64,000 bases of DNA. Source: Prosthecobacter fusiformis. GTDB taxonomy: Bacteria; Verrucomicrobiota; Verrucomicrobiia; Verrucomicrobiales; Verrucomicrobiaceae. The stretch covers positions 726,876-790,875 of the forward strand of contig NZ_SOCA01000003.1 of NCBI RefSeq assembly GCF_004364345.1, written 5' to 3'. Shown piece by piece: positions 37,387 through 45,320 of this stretch (the first letter of the stretch is position 1; every line of letters begins with the position of its first letter). Both the position numbers and the translations under genes were made by a program. The notes beneath the pieces were generated by a model. That model ran no database searches. It had not been told where the DNA came from and saw nothing but the letters and a program-made list of their open reading frames with translations.

Positions 37387-37941
37387 ATGAGCTACGTTCG
37401 ACTCGATACTTTTGATGCCCGGCGCGGGCTGGTGCGTGGGCGATCAAAACAGGTCGAGGCCATCTGGTACTTGCTGAAATGTTTGTTATTCCTTTCGCCC
37501 TTGCCATGGCCTAATTTCATAAAAGTCAGGATTTTACGAATGTTTGGCGCTCGAGTGGGACAAGGGGTAGTTTTAAAGCCGCGTCTTAACATCCATTTTC
37601 CGTGGAAGCTTGAGCTGGGTGATCACGTCTGGTTAGGTGAGGAAGCGCAAATATTGAATTTTGAACCGGTGGTCATTGGATCTCATTCATGCATCTCCCA
37701 AAGGGCGTTTTTGTGTGCTGGCAATCATGACTTCCGAAGTCCTTCCTTTGATTATCGCAACGCACCCATCACGGTTGGGGAGGGGTGCTGGGTGGGAGCT
37801 AATTGCTTCGTTGGACCGGGGGTAACGTTGGGGAATGAATGTGTGACGACTGCGGGTTCTGTCATTACTCATGATCTTCCGGCGGGGATGATTTGCAGCG
37901 GTAATCCTTGCGAGGCCATCAAACCACGTTGGAAAAGTTGA
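37387..37941 (+). CDS. wcaF: WcaF-type colanic-acid-like acetyltransferase
   Basis: I start at ATG 37387, just before SYVRLDTFDARRGLVRGRSK, a WcaF-like N-terminus; an upstream in-frame ATG at 37318 would lie in the end of the GT4 gene. The 184-residue protein has hexapeptide repeats (MFGARVGQGVVLKPRLNIHF, LGDHVWLGEEAQILNF, CWVGANCFVGPGVTLG) and AGNHDFRSPSFDYR with the catalytic His. It acetylates a polysaccharide sugar with acetyl-CoA. It is one base from the following WecG/TagA gene. Confidence 0.88.
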   Translation: MSYVRLDTFDARRGLVRGRSKQVEAIWYLLKCLLFLSPLPWPNFIKVRILRMFGARVGQGVVLKPRLNIHFPWKLELGDHVWLGEEAQILNFEPVVIGSHSCISQRAFLCAGNHDFRSPSFDYRNAPITVGEGCWVGANCFVGPGVTLGNECVTTAGSVITHDLPAGMICSGNPCEAIKPRWKS

Positions 37942-37942
37942 T

Positions 37943-38686
37943 ATGGAGACGAATTCCATCCTCGGACTGTCGTTTTTTGTTGGCGGCATTGAAGGTGCTC
38001 TTCGAGAGACTTTGAAAGGCGCATTGGTCATTGCTCCATCCGGGCCTAATCTGGCGAATGAACTGCGGAATCTGCCGGCTTACCGGGCGGCGGTGCAGGA
38101 GGCGGATGTGACGCTGACGGACAGTGCGGTGATGGTGGCGGTGTATGCAGCGGTGACGGGGAAGCGGGTGCCGAGGCATTCGGGACTGAAGTTTGTGGAG
38201 GCAATTGTGGGTTGTGAGGAACTGAAAGCACCGGGGGCGATGTTCTGGATCATGCCGTCGCAGGAGGAATGTGATGCTATCGGGAGATGGTTGAGGACGC
38301 AGGGGTTTGAGGTGAATGCGGAGAATAGCTATGTGGCACCTTTTTATCCGAAGGGGGCGATTGAGGATGCGTTGTTGCTGGAGAGGTTGCGAGAATATCG
38401 TCCGAGGGTAGTGATGATCAATTTGGCGGGTGGTAAGCAGGAGGTGCTGGGAGCGTGGTTAAAGTCGCAACTGACGCCGTCTCCGGGTCTGGTTTGCACG
38501 GGGGCTGCAATCGCCTTTCTGGCGGGAACTCAGGCGTCAATCCCTACTTGGGCTGACCGCGCAGGGCTGGGGTGGCTGTTCCGATGCTTTGCGGATCCAC
38601 TGAAGTTTGTGCCCCGATACTGGCAGGCACTGCCCTTGCTGCCGCTGGTTTGGAGGTATCGGGAGAAAATGCCGCCAGCGATTTGA
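37943..38686 (+). CDS. WecG/TagA/CpsF family glycosyltransferase (GT26)
   Basis: The 247-residue protein shows the GT26 order: a TDSAVMVAVYAAVTGKRVPR segment in the position of the N-terminal DG.P...R..G motif, central GAMFWIMPSQEECDAIGRWL, and VMINLAGGKQEVLGAWL in place of the PkQE motif. CTGAAIAFLAGTQASIPTWA and PLKFVPRYWQALPLLP complete the family pattern. GT26 enzymes add ManNAc-type or other sugars to lipid-linked intermediates. It ends the operon, 26 bp before a strong terminator hairpin. Confidence 0.88.
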   Translation: METNSILGLSFFVGGIEGALRETLKGALVIAPSGPNLANELRNLPAYRAAVQEADVTLTDSAVMVAVYAAVTGKRVPRHSGLKFVEAIVGCEELKAPGAMFWIMPSQEECDAIGRWLRTQGFEVNAENSYVAPFYPKGAIEDALLLERLREYRPRVVMINLAGGKQEVLGAWLKSQLTPSPGLVCTGAAIAFLAGTQASIPTWADRAGLGWLFRCFADPLKFVPRYWQALPLLPLVWRYREKMPPAI

Positions 38687-38712
38687 AGAAGACTCGCATT
38701 AGCAGCACATTT

Positions 38713-38742
38713 AAAAAAGACACCCAAAAGGGTGTCTTTTTT
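38713..38742 (+). terminator. Perfect Rho-independent terminator ending the polysaccharide locus
   Basis: Two 13-base arms, AAAAAAGACACCC and GGGTGTCTTTTTT, flank an AAAA loop, with a run of six T closing the hairpin. The symmetry would also stop transcription from the other direction. It lies just after the last transferase gene and before the O-antigen ligase-like gene, and is the best terminator in the window. Confidence 0.93.
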
Positions 38743-38888
38743 GCTATTTGGGGGCTGAGAAAATGAGGGCAGAGGAAGTAGATCCCAAGATTTTAGGGCT
38801 ATTGTTCTATTCTATTTATTGAATTTTGAGGCTAGCTTTCGGGCATTAATCCTGATGGGTTTGCTTGATTCATAGTGAAGGTTCTGGC

Positions 38889-40352
38889 ATGGCAGGCCTG
38901 ATGCACATGTCGGCTGTTGTGAAATCTCATGTAGTTCTAAGAAACCTTCCTTTAGGCGTGGTACGCGTTGGGGCATTGCTAGTGACTGTGGTTACGCCTT
39001 GGTTGTACGGGGGGACTCTGGATTGGACGATCGATCTGATATCGACAGTGATGCTTTGGTTGTCGGCTGCTGCGCTAGTTGCATGGGCGATAGCAGGGCG
39101 GTTGCCAAAGGTCGGGTGGATACTCCCGGTAACTTTGGTCTTGATGGCTTTAGGCTGGGCAGCTGTGTTAAATCCTCAGGCTAAATTTGACGAAAAACTC
39201 ATGATCTTGTTTCCTCTGGAAAGGCCGACGTGGTCCGCCTGGCTGCCGGGTACAGTCGATCTAGAAATGGCGATGCGCTCGATGCGCAGGCTTACAGGAT
39301 TAATCGGTCTGCTATGGATCATGCTGGATATGGCGCGGGAGTCGGGTTGGCGAAAAGCAATCATCTGGACGGTGACTTTGACCGGTTGCTCGGTAGCGGC
39401 TCATGGCATTGCGCAAAAGACCGCTGGAGACGTCTGGAATTACTGGGAGGGGCGGACTTTACCGATAACGGTATTTGCTGGCTTCTGGTACCACGCTAAT
39501 GCCGCGGCTCTTCTGAATCTATGCTGGCCTTTTGTGGCGGCACTGACTCTAGAGAGCTTTGCACGCGGGCGGAATCAACTAAAGCGGGCGCTCCTGATGG
39601 CGGGGATATTGTTGATGATGGCCGCGGTCATCGTAAATGTTTCGAAGGCGGGGCATATGCTGTTTGCTGTGTTGATAGTTGTGTGGATTGGACTCGTGCT
39701 GCCTAGTTTCTTGCGCAGTGTGACCGGGGTAGATGAAATTAGGCGACCTTTGATGATTACTACATCGCTGATGATTCTGGCGGGCGGCGGTTTGGCTCTG
39801 GCTTTTGGAGCGGATAAGGCGCATGTGCGTTGGCAAGAAATGAGCATGAAACGGATGCAAACTGAGAGCCGTTATGCCAGCGCAAGGTTTTGCCTCGGTG
39901 AGTTGCCTCGGGCTGGACTGACTGGCTTTGGGCCAGGAACGTTCGAGGCCGTGTTTCTGGATGTGGGGACCACGCATCCGGAGAAGGTGCCGGATCAAAG
40001 GTGGCGATTTGCCCATCAGGATACTCTACAGACTCTACTGGAATGGGGCTGGCTGGGCGGCGGACTCTGGATCGCCATTGGGCTGGGGGCGTTGAGGGCG
40101 GCTTATCGGTCAATGCATCAATTGCGGCAGCCGTTCTTTTCCAGCCGGCATGTTTTCCAGGCCGCAGCTTTTACCAGTCTGACCGGTGTGGCCTTGCATG
40201 CTCAAATGGATTTCCCACTGCAAATCCTTGGCGTCCAGGTCATTGTGGTTGCGGTTGTAGCCCTGGGGATGACGGTACCTGACCAGCAAGAGAGGCGACG
40301 TTCTCGCACGGCCAGTTCAGAAGGCAAGATTCAGCAGCCTATCACAGCATGA
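38889..40352 (+). CDS. O-antigen ligase/polymerase-like membrane protein
   Basis: I start at ATG 38889, which follows GAAGG at a suitable distance; a TTG at 38865 is an alternative. The 487-residue protein has about ten membrane segments. The Wzy_C/O-antigen-ligase loop is seen at TFAGFWYHANAAALLNLCWP-like residues (here ITVFAGFWYHANAAAL) and FCLGELPRAGLTGFGPGTFE, then WRFAHQDTLQTLLEWGWLGG. Members join O chains to lipid A-core or polymerise repeats. It stands alone after the terminator, so it may be separately regulated. Confidence 0.85.
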   Translation: MAGLMHMSAVVKSHVVLRNLPLGVVRVGALLVTVVTPWLYGGTLDWTIDLISTVMLWLSAAALVAWAIAGRLPKVGWILPVTLVLMALGWAAVLNPQAKFDEKLMILFPLERPTWSAWLPGTVDLEMAMRSMRRLTGLIGLLWIMLDMARESGWRKAIIWTVTLTGCSVAAHGIAQKTAGDVWNYWEGRTLPITVFAGFWYHANAAALLNLCWPFVAALTLESFARGRNQLKRALLMAGILLMMAAVIVNVSKAGHMLFAVLIVVWIGLVLPSFLRSVTGVDEIRRPLMITTSLMILAGGGLALAFGADKAHVRWQEMSMKRMQTESRYASARFCLGELPRAGLTGFGPGTFEAVFLDVGTTHPEKVPDQRWRFAHQDTLQTLLEWGWLGGGLWIAIGLGALRAAYRSMHQLRQPFFSSRHVFQAAAFTSLTGVALHAQMDFPLQILGVQVIVVAVVALGMTVPDQQERRRSRTASSEGKIQQPITA

Positions 40353-40355
40353 TGT

Positions 40356-40802
40356 TCAAACTGGCAGCAGCCGGTCGGCTACGGAGGCGGCGAGGTCGAT
40401 GAGGCGTTGTTTTTCCTCTTCCGTGAAATCATAGGCTTCACGCTTGCCGATACCAAGGGTTCCGCATAGGCGGTTCCCCGCCAGCACGGGTACGGCCAGA
40501 CTGCCTTGGACCTGAGTCTGCCGGGCACCTTCGCGGGCCACGCCACTGGTGTCCGTCTGGAGATTACACAGCTCCACAGGCTGACGCCGCTCCGCAGCAG
40601 CCCCGGCGATGCCTTTGCCCATGGGAATGGATTGGATCACGGGCATAAGCTGTGGAGGAATGCCGAGCTGGGCGACGAGTTTCAGATGCTTGTCCGCAGG
40701 ATCATAGCGATGCAAGGTGCCAGTTACACAGCCAAAACTGGCGGTCAGAGTTTCCAGAAAAAAGCTCCAGTCTTGGGCGGTTGGGGAGTCAGGCAGGTTC
40801 AT
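40356..40802 (-). CDS. GAF-domain protein
   Basis: I start at the ATG whose first base is 40802 (NLPDSPTAQDWSFFLETL follows); a further-upstream ATG at 40853 adds a Cys-rich leader. The 148-residue protein is a single GAF domain, with AQLGIPPQLMPVIQSIPMGK, IAGAAAERRQPVELCNLQTD and GSLAVPVLAGNRLCGTLGIG. Such stand-alone GAF proteins bind small ligands or act as sensor modules; the ligand is unknown. Convergent with the ligase-like gene (3 bp apart) and divergent from the secreted protein (66 bp). Confidence 0.85.
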   Translation of the reverse strand: MNLPDSPTAQDWSFFLETLTASFGCVTGTLHRYDPADKHLKLVAQLGIPPQLMPVIQSIPMGKGIAGAAAERRQPVELCNLQTDTSGVAREGARQTQVQGSLAVPVLAGNRLCGTLGIGKREAYDFTEEEKQRLIDLAASVADRLLPV

Positions 40803-40868
40803 AGAAAGAATTGGAGATTGTCGAAAACAAGGGCAGCGGGTAGTCTGCCCCAACGTTCTTTGGAAACC

Positions 40869-41471
40869 ATGAAAAATTGCGCTGTCATTTTTGGCATTTA
40901 TTCCCTTTCACTGGTGGGCTTGGCTCATGGCAATCCGCCCCAGGCGGTTGTTGGGCGCACGATCTACCATGCGGATGATTCCCGCACGGAATCAGTCCGC
41001 GACCCGAATACTCGTGAACTGACGGAATCGACCTACAATACGGCTGGCCAGCTCACTGTAAAAAAAATCTTCCTGCTGAATGAAAAGGGCGAGCCCATGC
41101 AGGGCAATGTCTATGATGGCCGCGGAAACCTGGTGGCCCGCGTGCAGTCCATTTATGATGAATTTGGACGGCGAAAAGAGGATCGGCTCATGAATCTGCG
41201 CGGAGAGGTTTTTCAACAGGTCGTGCACGAATATGGAAAAGATGGCAAAGCACTGCCCCCAAAAGTGGTGAATCTGAATAGCCAGGCGGCCCCCATGATG
41301 AAACCCGCCGCCATCGACTACACCCAGCCTATCCCGGAAAACTCCTCACGTTTCGCTCCCCAGCAGATCCCTGCTGCATCTCAACCTGCACCCACGGCTC
41401 CGGTCAGTGAGCCGACGGGGCAGGAGGAAAAGCCAAAGGCCAATTTCTTTAAAAAACTGTTCAAGAAATAG
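40869..41471 (+). CDS. Secreted or periplasmic protein of unknown function
   Basis: ATG 40869 opens a 200-residue protein with an N-terminal signal peptide (AVIFGIYSLSLVGLAHGNPP, probable cleavage after AHG). An earlier in-frame start would run antisense to the GAF gene. The middle shows repeated short strands in the style of YD/MORN repeats (NVYDGRGNLVARVQSIYDEF, then DRLMNLRGEVFQQVVHEYG). The end is Pro/Gln-rich with a basic KANFFKKLFKK tail. Function not recognised. It is convergent with the kinase downstream (13 bp apart). Confidence 0.7.
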   Translation: MKNCAVIFGIYSLSLVGLAHGNPPQAVVGRTIYHADDSRTESVRDPNTRELTESTYNTAGQLTVKKIFLLNEKGEPMQGNVYDGRGNLVARVQSIYDEFGRRKEDRLMNLRGEVFQQVVHEYGKDGKALPPKVVNLNSQAAPMMKPAAIDYTQPIPENSSRFAPQQIPAASQPAPTAPVSEPTGQEEKPKANFFKKLFKK

Positions 41472-41484
41472 CGGCACAGAATTC

Positions 41485-43440
41485 CTATTTGGAGGCTGCC
41501 CGGCGGCGATGACGGACGAGGGACCAGGCGGTACGCCGCTTCGTGTCCTTGCTCCAACGCCCCTCAAAGTCCGGCAGCATGAGAATAGCCTGGCTAGGCA
41601 TGTCAGGTTCATTAGCGGAGGCGAATAGCTCGGCTGGTGCTGCATTTGGGCCACCTGGTGTAGGGGTCTTGGACCAGGACCACGTCTTTTTTGCCACATC
41701 ATAAATCAGGCTGGCATCAGTAGGGAAAGCAGTCCAGTCCTGCCGCAGTCCCTGGATCCCGTTGCCTCGTGGGTCAGACCAGCGTAATCGTCCAGTCTGG
41801 GCCTCCAACTGGAACCCAAAAGAGAGATGGTCGAGCGACTCATGTTCACCCTCCAGACAGTAAATGAGCTTAAATTCTCCGGGTTGGATGATCATTGATT
41901 GCGCCTCGGCTCGGCTGGCTGCACTCAGGCGCCCTTCGAAGGCATAACGTCCCGTGATGTGACGCAGGTGCCAGCCTGTGGCGTCCACGGAGGTGGTTCC
42001 CGGATTGTGAATTTCGATCCAGTCTGGAGTGTTACCTTGTTCATCTTTCAAGGTCGTGCGGTTTTTTGCCTGGATCTCAGTGATGAGCAGTTGGGAAGGT
42101 CCTGCGCTAGGCATCCAGGCTTCAAAGTCGAAGGGGCTGCCATCATCCCAGCGGCCTCGGTCTCCCCCATCCTCCACCCAGCCACCCGTCCAGATAGGAG
42201 CACTGACGCCGAGTTGCTTCAGCTTCTCTGTGACCTGCTGCAGTTCCTCCTGGGAGTGAAAGCTGGCCATTTCCAAGCCTTGCGTCACCTTGATGCGGCG
42301 GCGCGCCTCCTCCCAGTTAAGCCTCAGGCGTACCAGGGAGAAATGCTCATTCAGCCTCACTACCGTCGGCCCGTATTCGCTGTCCACATACGAAGGTGTG
42401 ACCGGTCTTGGCTTTTGTAGTAAATCCGTATTCAATGCGTCCAGCAGGTAAATGAAACCCGCTCCCACGATCACGGAAGTCATCATGGAAACGATGGGGC
42501 GTTTCACAATGGTGCGCTGTACCAGCGGCAGTTTCAGTCTCTCCGCCACATTCAGGATGGCCTTATGCATGTCACTGGCGCGTTGAAACCTGGCCGCAGG
42601 CCGCTCTCGTAAGGCTCGCGTGACCACCTTGTCCAGGATCGCAGGCGCTTCGGACTTTTTGGAGGGCGGCTCAAACACACCCACTGGCAGATGGCTGGTG
42701 AGCATTTCATAGAGCGTCACACCCAGGCTGAAAATATCTGCCCGGTGATCCAGGTCAGCATCTCCACGGCGCTGCTCCGGTGCTGCGTATCCAGGAGTTC
42801 CCATGACCAGACCCGTGCGGCTCCGGGTTGTGAGGGGCTGGGAGGCTACCGCCAGCTTAGCCAGGCCAAAGTCCGCTACGCGGACAGACCCTCTCACATC
42901 AATGAGAATATTCGTCGGCTTGATGTCCCGGTGGATCACCCCCTGATCATGGGCGAATTGCAGAGCCTCACATACCTGCGCGGTCACTTCCAGGATCTTT
43001 GACAGGGGCAGCCGCTCCGCTTTCATGATCTCCAGCAGGGAGGTGCCTTCCACATATTCCATCACGATGAAAAGGTGCCCGGATGCATTCCGCCCGAAAT
43101 CATACACCGCGACGATGTGAGGGTGTTGCAGTCTAGCCAGCAGGCGGGCCTCTTGGTGAAAGCGCTCCACAAAGGCCACATCCTGCCCCATTTCTGGCGG
43201 CAGGATTTTGATGGCCACTCTTCGCTCCAGGGAGTTTTGGGTGGCGGAATACACCGCGCCCATGCCACCTCGATCAATGAATTCAAAACCATGGTAACCC
43301 GGGAACAAAGGCTCCAGTTCTTCCGCCATCGGGGGCTCCCAATCCGTTGCTTGCCCACCCAATACGCCATCCATGAGCCCCAACGGGCTTAGTCCGTTTA
43401 GTGTTGTCTTTCGGCGGTTGTTGGCTTGTCCCTTTCCCAT
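41485..43440 (-). CDS. Membrane Ser/Thr protein kinase with C-type-lectin-like and lamin-tail-like domains
   Basis: The 651-residue protein has a Hanks-type kinase (about 50-310): GGMGAVY loop, RRVAIKILPPE lysine, VIHRDIKPTNILI catalytic loop, VADFGLAKLA. A membrane segment follows (VSMMTSVIVGAGFIYLLDAL, about 320-338). The extracytoplasmic part begins with a C-type-lectin-like region (GLEMASFHSQEELQQVTEKL, then WTGGWVEDGGDRGRWDDGSP), lacking the usual cysteines. A lamin-tail-like domain (LLITEIQAKNRTTLKDEQGN, DWIEIHNPGTTSVDATGWHL) follows. All catalytic residues are present, so it is probably active and may sense a surface ligand. It is divergent from the ECF sigma gene. Confidence 0.88.
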   Translation of the reverse strand: MGKGQANNRRKTTLNGLSPLGLMDGVLGGQATDWEPPMAEELEPLFPGYHGFEFIDRGGMGAVYSATQNSLERRVAIKILPPEMGQDVAFVERFHQEARLLARLQHPHIVAVYDFGRNASGHLFIVMEYVEGTSLLEIMKAERLPLSKILEVTAQVCEALQFAHDQGVIHRDIKPTNILIDVRGSVRVADFGLAKLAVASQPLTTRSRTGLVMGTPGYAAPEQRRGDADLDHRADIFSLGVTLYEMLTSHLPVGVFEPPSKKSEAPAILDKVVTRALRERPAARFQRASDMHKAILNVAERLKLPLVQRTIVKRPIVSMMTSVIVGAGFIYLLDALNTDLLQKPRPVTPSYVDSEYGPTVVRLNEHFSLVRLRLNWEEARRRIKVTQGLEMASFHSQEELQQVTEKLKQLGVSAPIWTGGWVEDGGDRGRWDDGSPFDFEAWMPSAGPSQLLITEIQAKNRTTLKDEQGNTPDWIEIHNPGTTSVDATGWHLRHITGRYAFEGRLSAASRAEAQSMIIQPGEFKLIYCLEGEHESLDHLSFGFQLEAQTGRLRWSDPRGNGIQGLRQDWTAFPTDASLIYDVAKKTWSWSKTPTPGGPNAAPAELFASANEPDMPSQAILMLPDFEGRWSKDTKRRTAWSLVRHRRRAASK

Positions 43441-43642
43441 GATTTTATGTAGGATCTAATTAGCAACTTTTCCCTGTGAGATGTGATGGCCACGGTATTA
43501 ACCGTCAAAACGCCTCAAAGTTCATGTGGCGATGCCTATTAGCCACAGTACCAATACGTTGTGACGAATATTTTCTCTTCATGCTGAAGCAGAGCGGTTG
43601 CCAAAGACACGTAATGCTGGAAATTATGTTTCTTCTTCGGTC
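43441..43642. promoter_or_regulatory. Divergent promoter region between kinase and ECF sigma factor genes
   Basis: 202 bp separate two divergent starts and no coding frame of note fits inside. Both promoters must lie here. The pairing of an ECF sigma factor with an STK usually means shared control. I could not assign -35/-10 boxes with confidence. Confidence 0.45.
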
Positions 43643-44383
43643 ATGAATTCGCACACTCATCATGGAGCCTTTCCAGTTACCCGCTGGAGTGTGGTTAAGA
43701 CACTTAGAGAAGGCGAGGACCACGGACGCGGTCGGCTCGCTCTCAATGAGCTGTGCCAGATTTACTGGCGTCCCATATACTCCTATGCTCGCTACCAGGG
43801 CCTGCCTCCGGCAGATGCAGAGGACCTGACCCAGAGCTTCTTCAGCTTCGCTCTGGAGAAGGAGCTTTTCTCCAGCGCCGATGCATCCCTGGGGAAAATG
43901 CGCAATTACCTTCTCACCGCATTCAGCCGCCATATTAAACACTGGCAGCGCCAAGCCAATGCCCTGAAGCGAGGCGGTGGCCGGGAGATCATCTCCATTG
44001 AAGCCTCCCAGGCTGAAAATGAGATCACCATCGACCCCGCAGACCATCGCACTCCAGAGTCCATCTATCAGCGTCTTTGTGCCATGCGGATCATTGAAGC
44101 CGCCATTGGCCAACTGGCTGAAGAGCAGGCCACCGCAGGCAAAGGGGAGCAATTCCGCCTTCTGCGTTGTCGCCTGGATCCTACCCAGATCGGCTCTGGC
44201 AATGATGCGGAGATAGCCGCTCAACTAGGCATCACTCATGATGCCGTGCGTCAGTCCATCTCACGCCTGCGGAAGCGTTTTCGTGAAATAATGCGGGACC
44301 TCGTCTCCGCCACCCTTTCAGATCCCACAGATGAATCCGTGCAGGAAGAGCTTGCCGCCCTGCGCAATGCACTGATGGGGTAA
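43643..44383 (+). CDS. ECF-subfamily RNA polymerase sigma factor
   Basis: I start at ATG 43643 (NSHTHHGAFPVTRWSVVKTL); upstream in-frame ATG 43598 is less likely. The 246-residue protein has region 2 (LNELCQIYWRPIYSYARYQG, then ADAEDLTQSFFSFALEKELF) and a region-4 helix-turn-helix (EIAAQLGITHDAVRQSISRL). The TRWSVV start and DLTQSFF helix resemble PVC-group ECF factors linked with Ser/Thr kinases. It is the first gene on the T4SS strand, 142 bp before the VirB2-like gene. It probably activates this island or the kinase gene and may itself be a phosphorylation target. Confidence 0.9.
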   Translation: MNSHTHHGAFPVTRWSVVKTLREGEDHGRGRLALNELCQIYWRPIYSYARYQGLPPADAEDLTQSFFSFALEKELFSSADASLGKMRNYLLTAFSRHIKHWQRQANALKRGGGREIISIEASQAENEITIDPADHRTPESIYQRLCAMRIIEAAIGQLAEEQATAGKGEQFRLLRCRLDPTQIGSGNDAEIAAQLGITHDAVRQSISRLRKRFREIMRDLVSATLSDPTDESVQEELAALRNALMG

Positions 44384-44525
44384 GTCATTTCGTGCCGGAA
44401 GACAGGACCGGCCGGAAAAATCGGAAAAAAAATCTGTCACACCCCGAAATAGAACGCATAACCACAGGCAGCAGAAGGCCAGATGCCCGCACGCTAACCT
44501 AAACAAATAAAACGAAGTCACTACT

Positions 44526-44855
44526 ATGAGCCCCGTAGCAATCACAATGGCAGGAGTTAATATTCTGCGTTTCACCATGCCTCTCGCCCAGGCTGGCACA
44601 GAGGCCCAGTTGGCCGATAACATGAGCGGCGTTGTCAGCATCATGAACATGGTCGGCCTTGTTCTGGCCTTTGGTGGCCTGCTTTTCTCTGCCGTCATGT
44701 TCATGATGGGCCAGACGGAGCGCGTTCTTTATGGTCTGGTGGGTGCCGGCATCGGCGGTCTGTCATTCATCATTGTGAAAGTCATGTTTGCCTCCTCTGG
44801 TGGCTCTGACAGCATTGAAGACATCGAAATGGGCGGTGCCACCCCTCCCCCCTGA
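44526..44855 (+). CDS. VirB2-like pilin candidate
   Basis: The 109-residue protein has two hydrophobic segments (VSIMNMVGLVLAFGGLLFSA and YGLVGAGIGGLSFIIVKVMF) with a short loop (MGQTERVL). This is the pilin layout of VirB2/TrbC-type subunits. The N-terminal 30 residues are less leader-like than usual and the C-terminus is acidic/proline-rich. First structural gene of the T4SS, followed by a stable hairpin (44880-44911) that might raise pilin mRNA level relative to the other genes. Confidence 0.7.
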   Translation: MSPVAITMAGVNILRFTMPLAQAGTEAQLADNMSGVVSIMNMVGLVLAFGGLLFSAVMFMMGQTERVLYGLVGAGIGGLSFIIVKVMFASSGGSDSIEDIEMGGATPPP

Positions 44856-44879
44856 TCCTCAGCCGGTTTAATGGCCATT

Positions 44880-44911
44880 CTTCCCGGCGGTCCCCTGAGG
44901 CCGCCGGGAAG
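44880..44911 (+). promoter_or_regulatory. Strong RNA hairpin between VirB2-like and VirB3-like genes
   Basis: An 11-base perfect inverted repeat, CTTCCCGGCGG and CCGCCGGGAAG, encloses a 10-base loop. No T run follows directly, so it is more likely a processing or mRNA-stabilising element, or a partial attenuator, than a full terminator. It would let the pilin mRNA accumulate above the downstream genes. Confidence 0.65.
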
Positions 44912-44943
44912 CCTTATCTTCATCATCCAAGTATTCTCCCGTC

Positions 44944-45315
44944 ATGGAGCAGCAAAGTGTCCGCATGCATGAAACCAATGAAGGCCGCGAGACCCAGCAG
45001 GGCATCGCCGGCTTCGAAGGTCTCAATGCGCTTTTCTTCATGTTCGCCCTTGGGCTGGCCATGCTCATTTTTCGCAAGTTTGCCAGTGAGACAAACCCCA
45101 ACATGCTGCTGGCCGTTGTCTTCGCTTCCATTCCCCTCATCGTCGTTTCAGCCTATTGTTTTGGCCTGAAACAGGGTAAGCCCGCCTCATACGACATTGA
45201 GCTTGGTGAATGGCTCATCATCAAAGCCAGCAACGCCCCCTATTTTTCACCCAAGCAGGTCGAGCCCATCTCCCTCCCCTGGGTGGATGATCCGACCAAG
45301 GACAAAGACTCTTAA
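44944..45315 (+). CDS. VirB3-like T4SS membrane protein
   Basis: The 123-residue protein has two close hydrophobic segments (LNALFFMFALGLAMLIFRKF and NMLLAVVFASIPLIVVSAYC) after a polar N-terminus, then a soluble C-terminal tail (residues about 80-123). This matches VirB3/TrbD, a partner of VirB4 at the inner membrane. Position directly before virB4 (5 bp) strengthens the call. Confidence 0.72.
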   Translation: MEQQSVRMHETNEGRETQQGIAGFEGLNALFFMFALGLAMLIFRKFASETNPNMLLAVVFASIPLIVVSAYCFGLKQGKPASYDIELGEWLIIKASNAPYFSPKQVEPISLPWVDDPTKDKDS

Positions 45316-45320
45316 TACCG

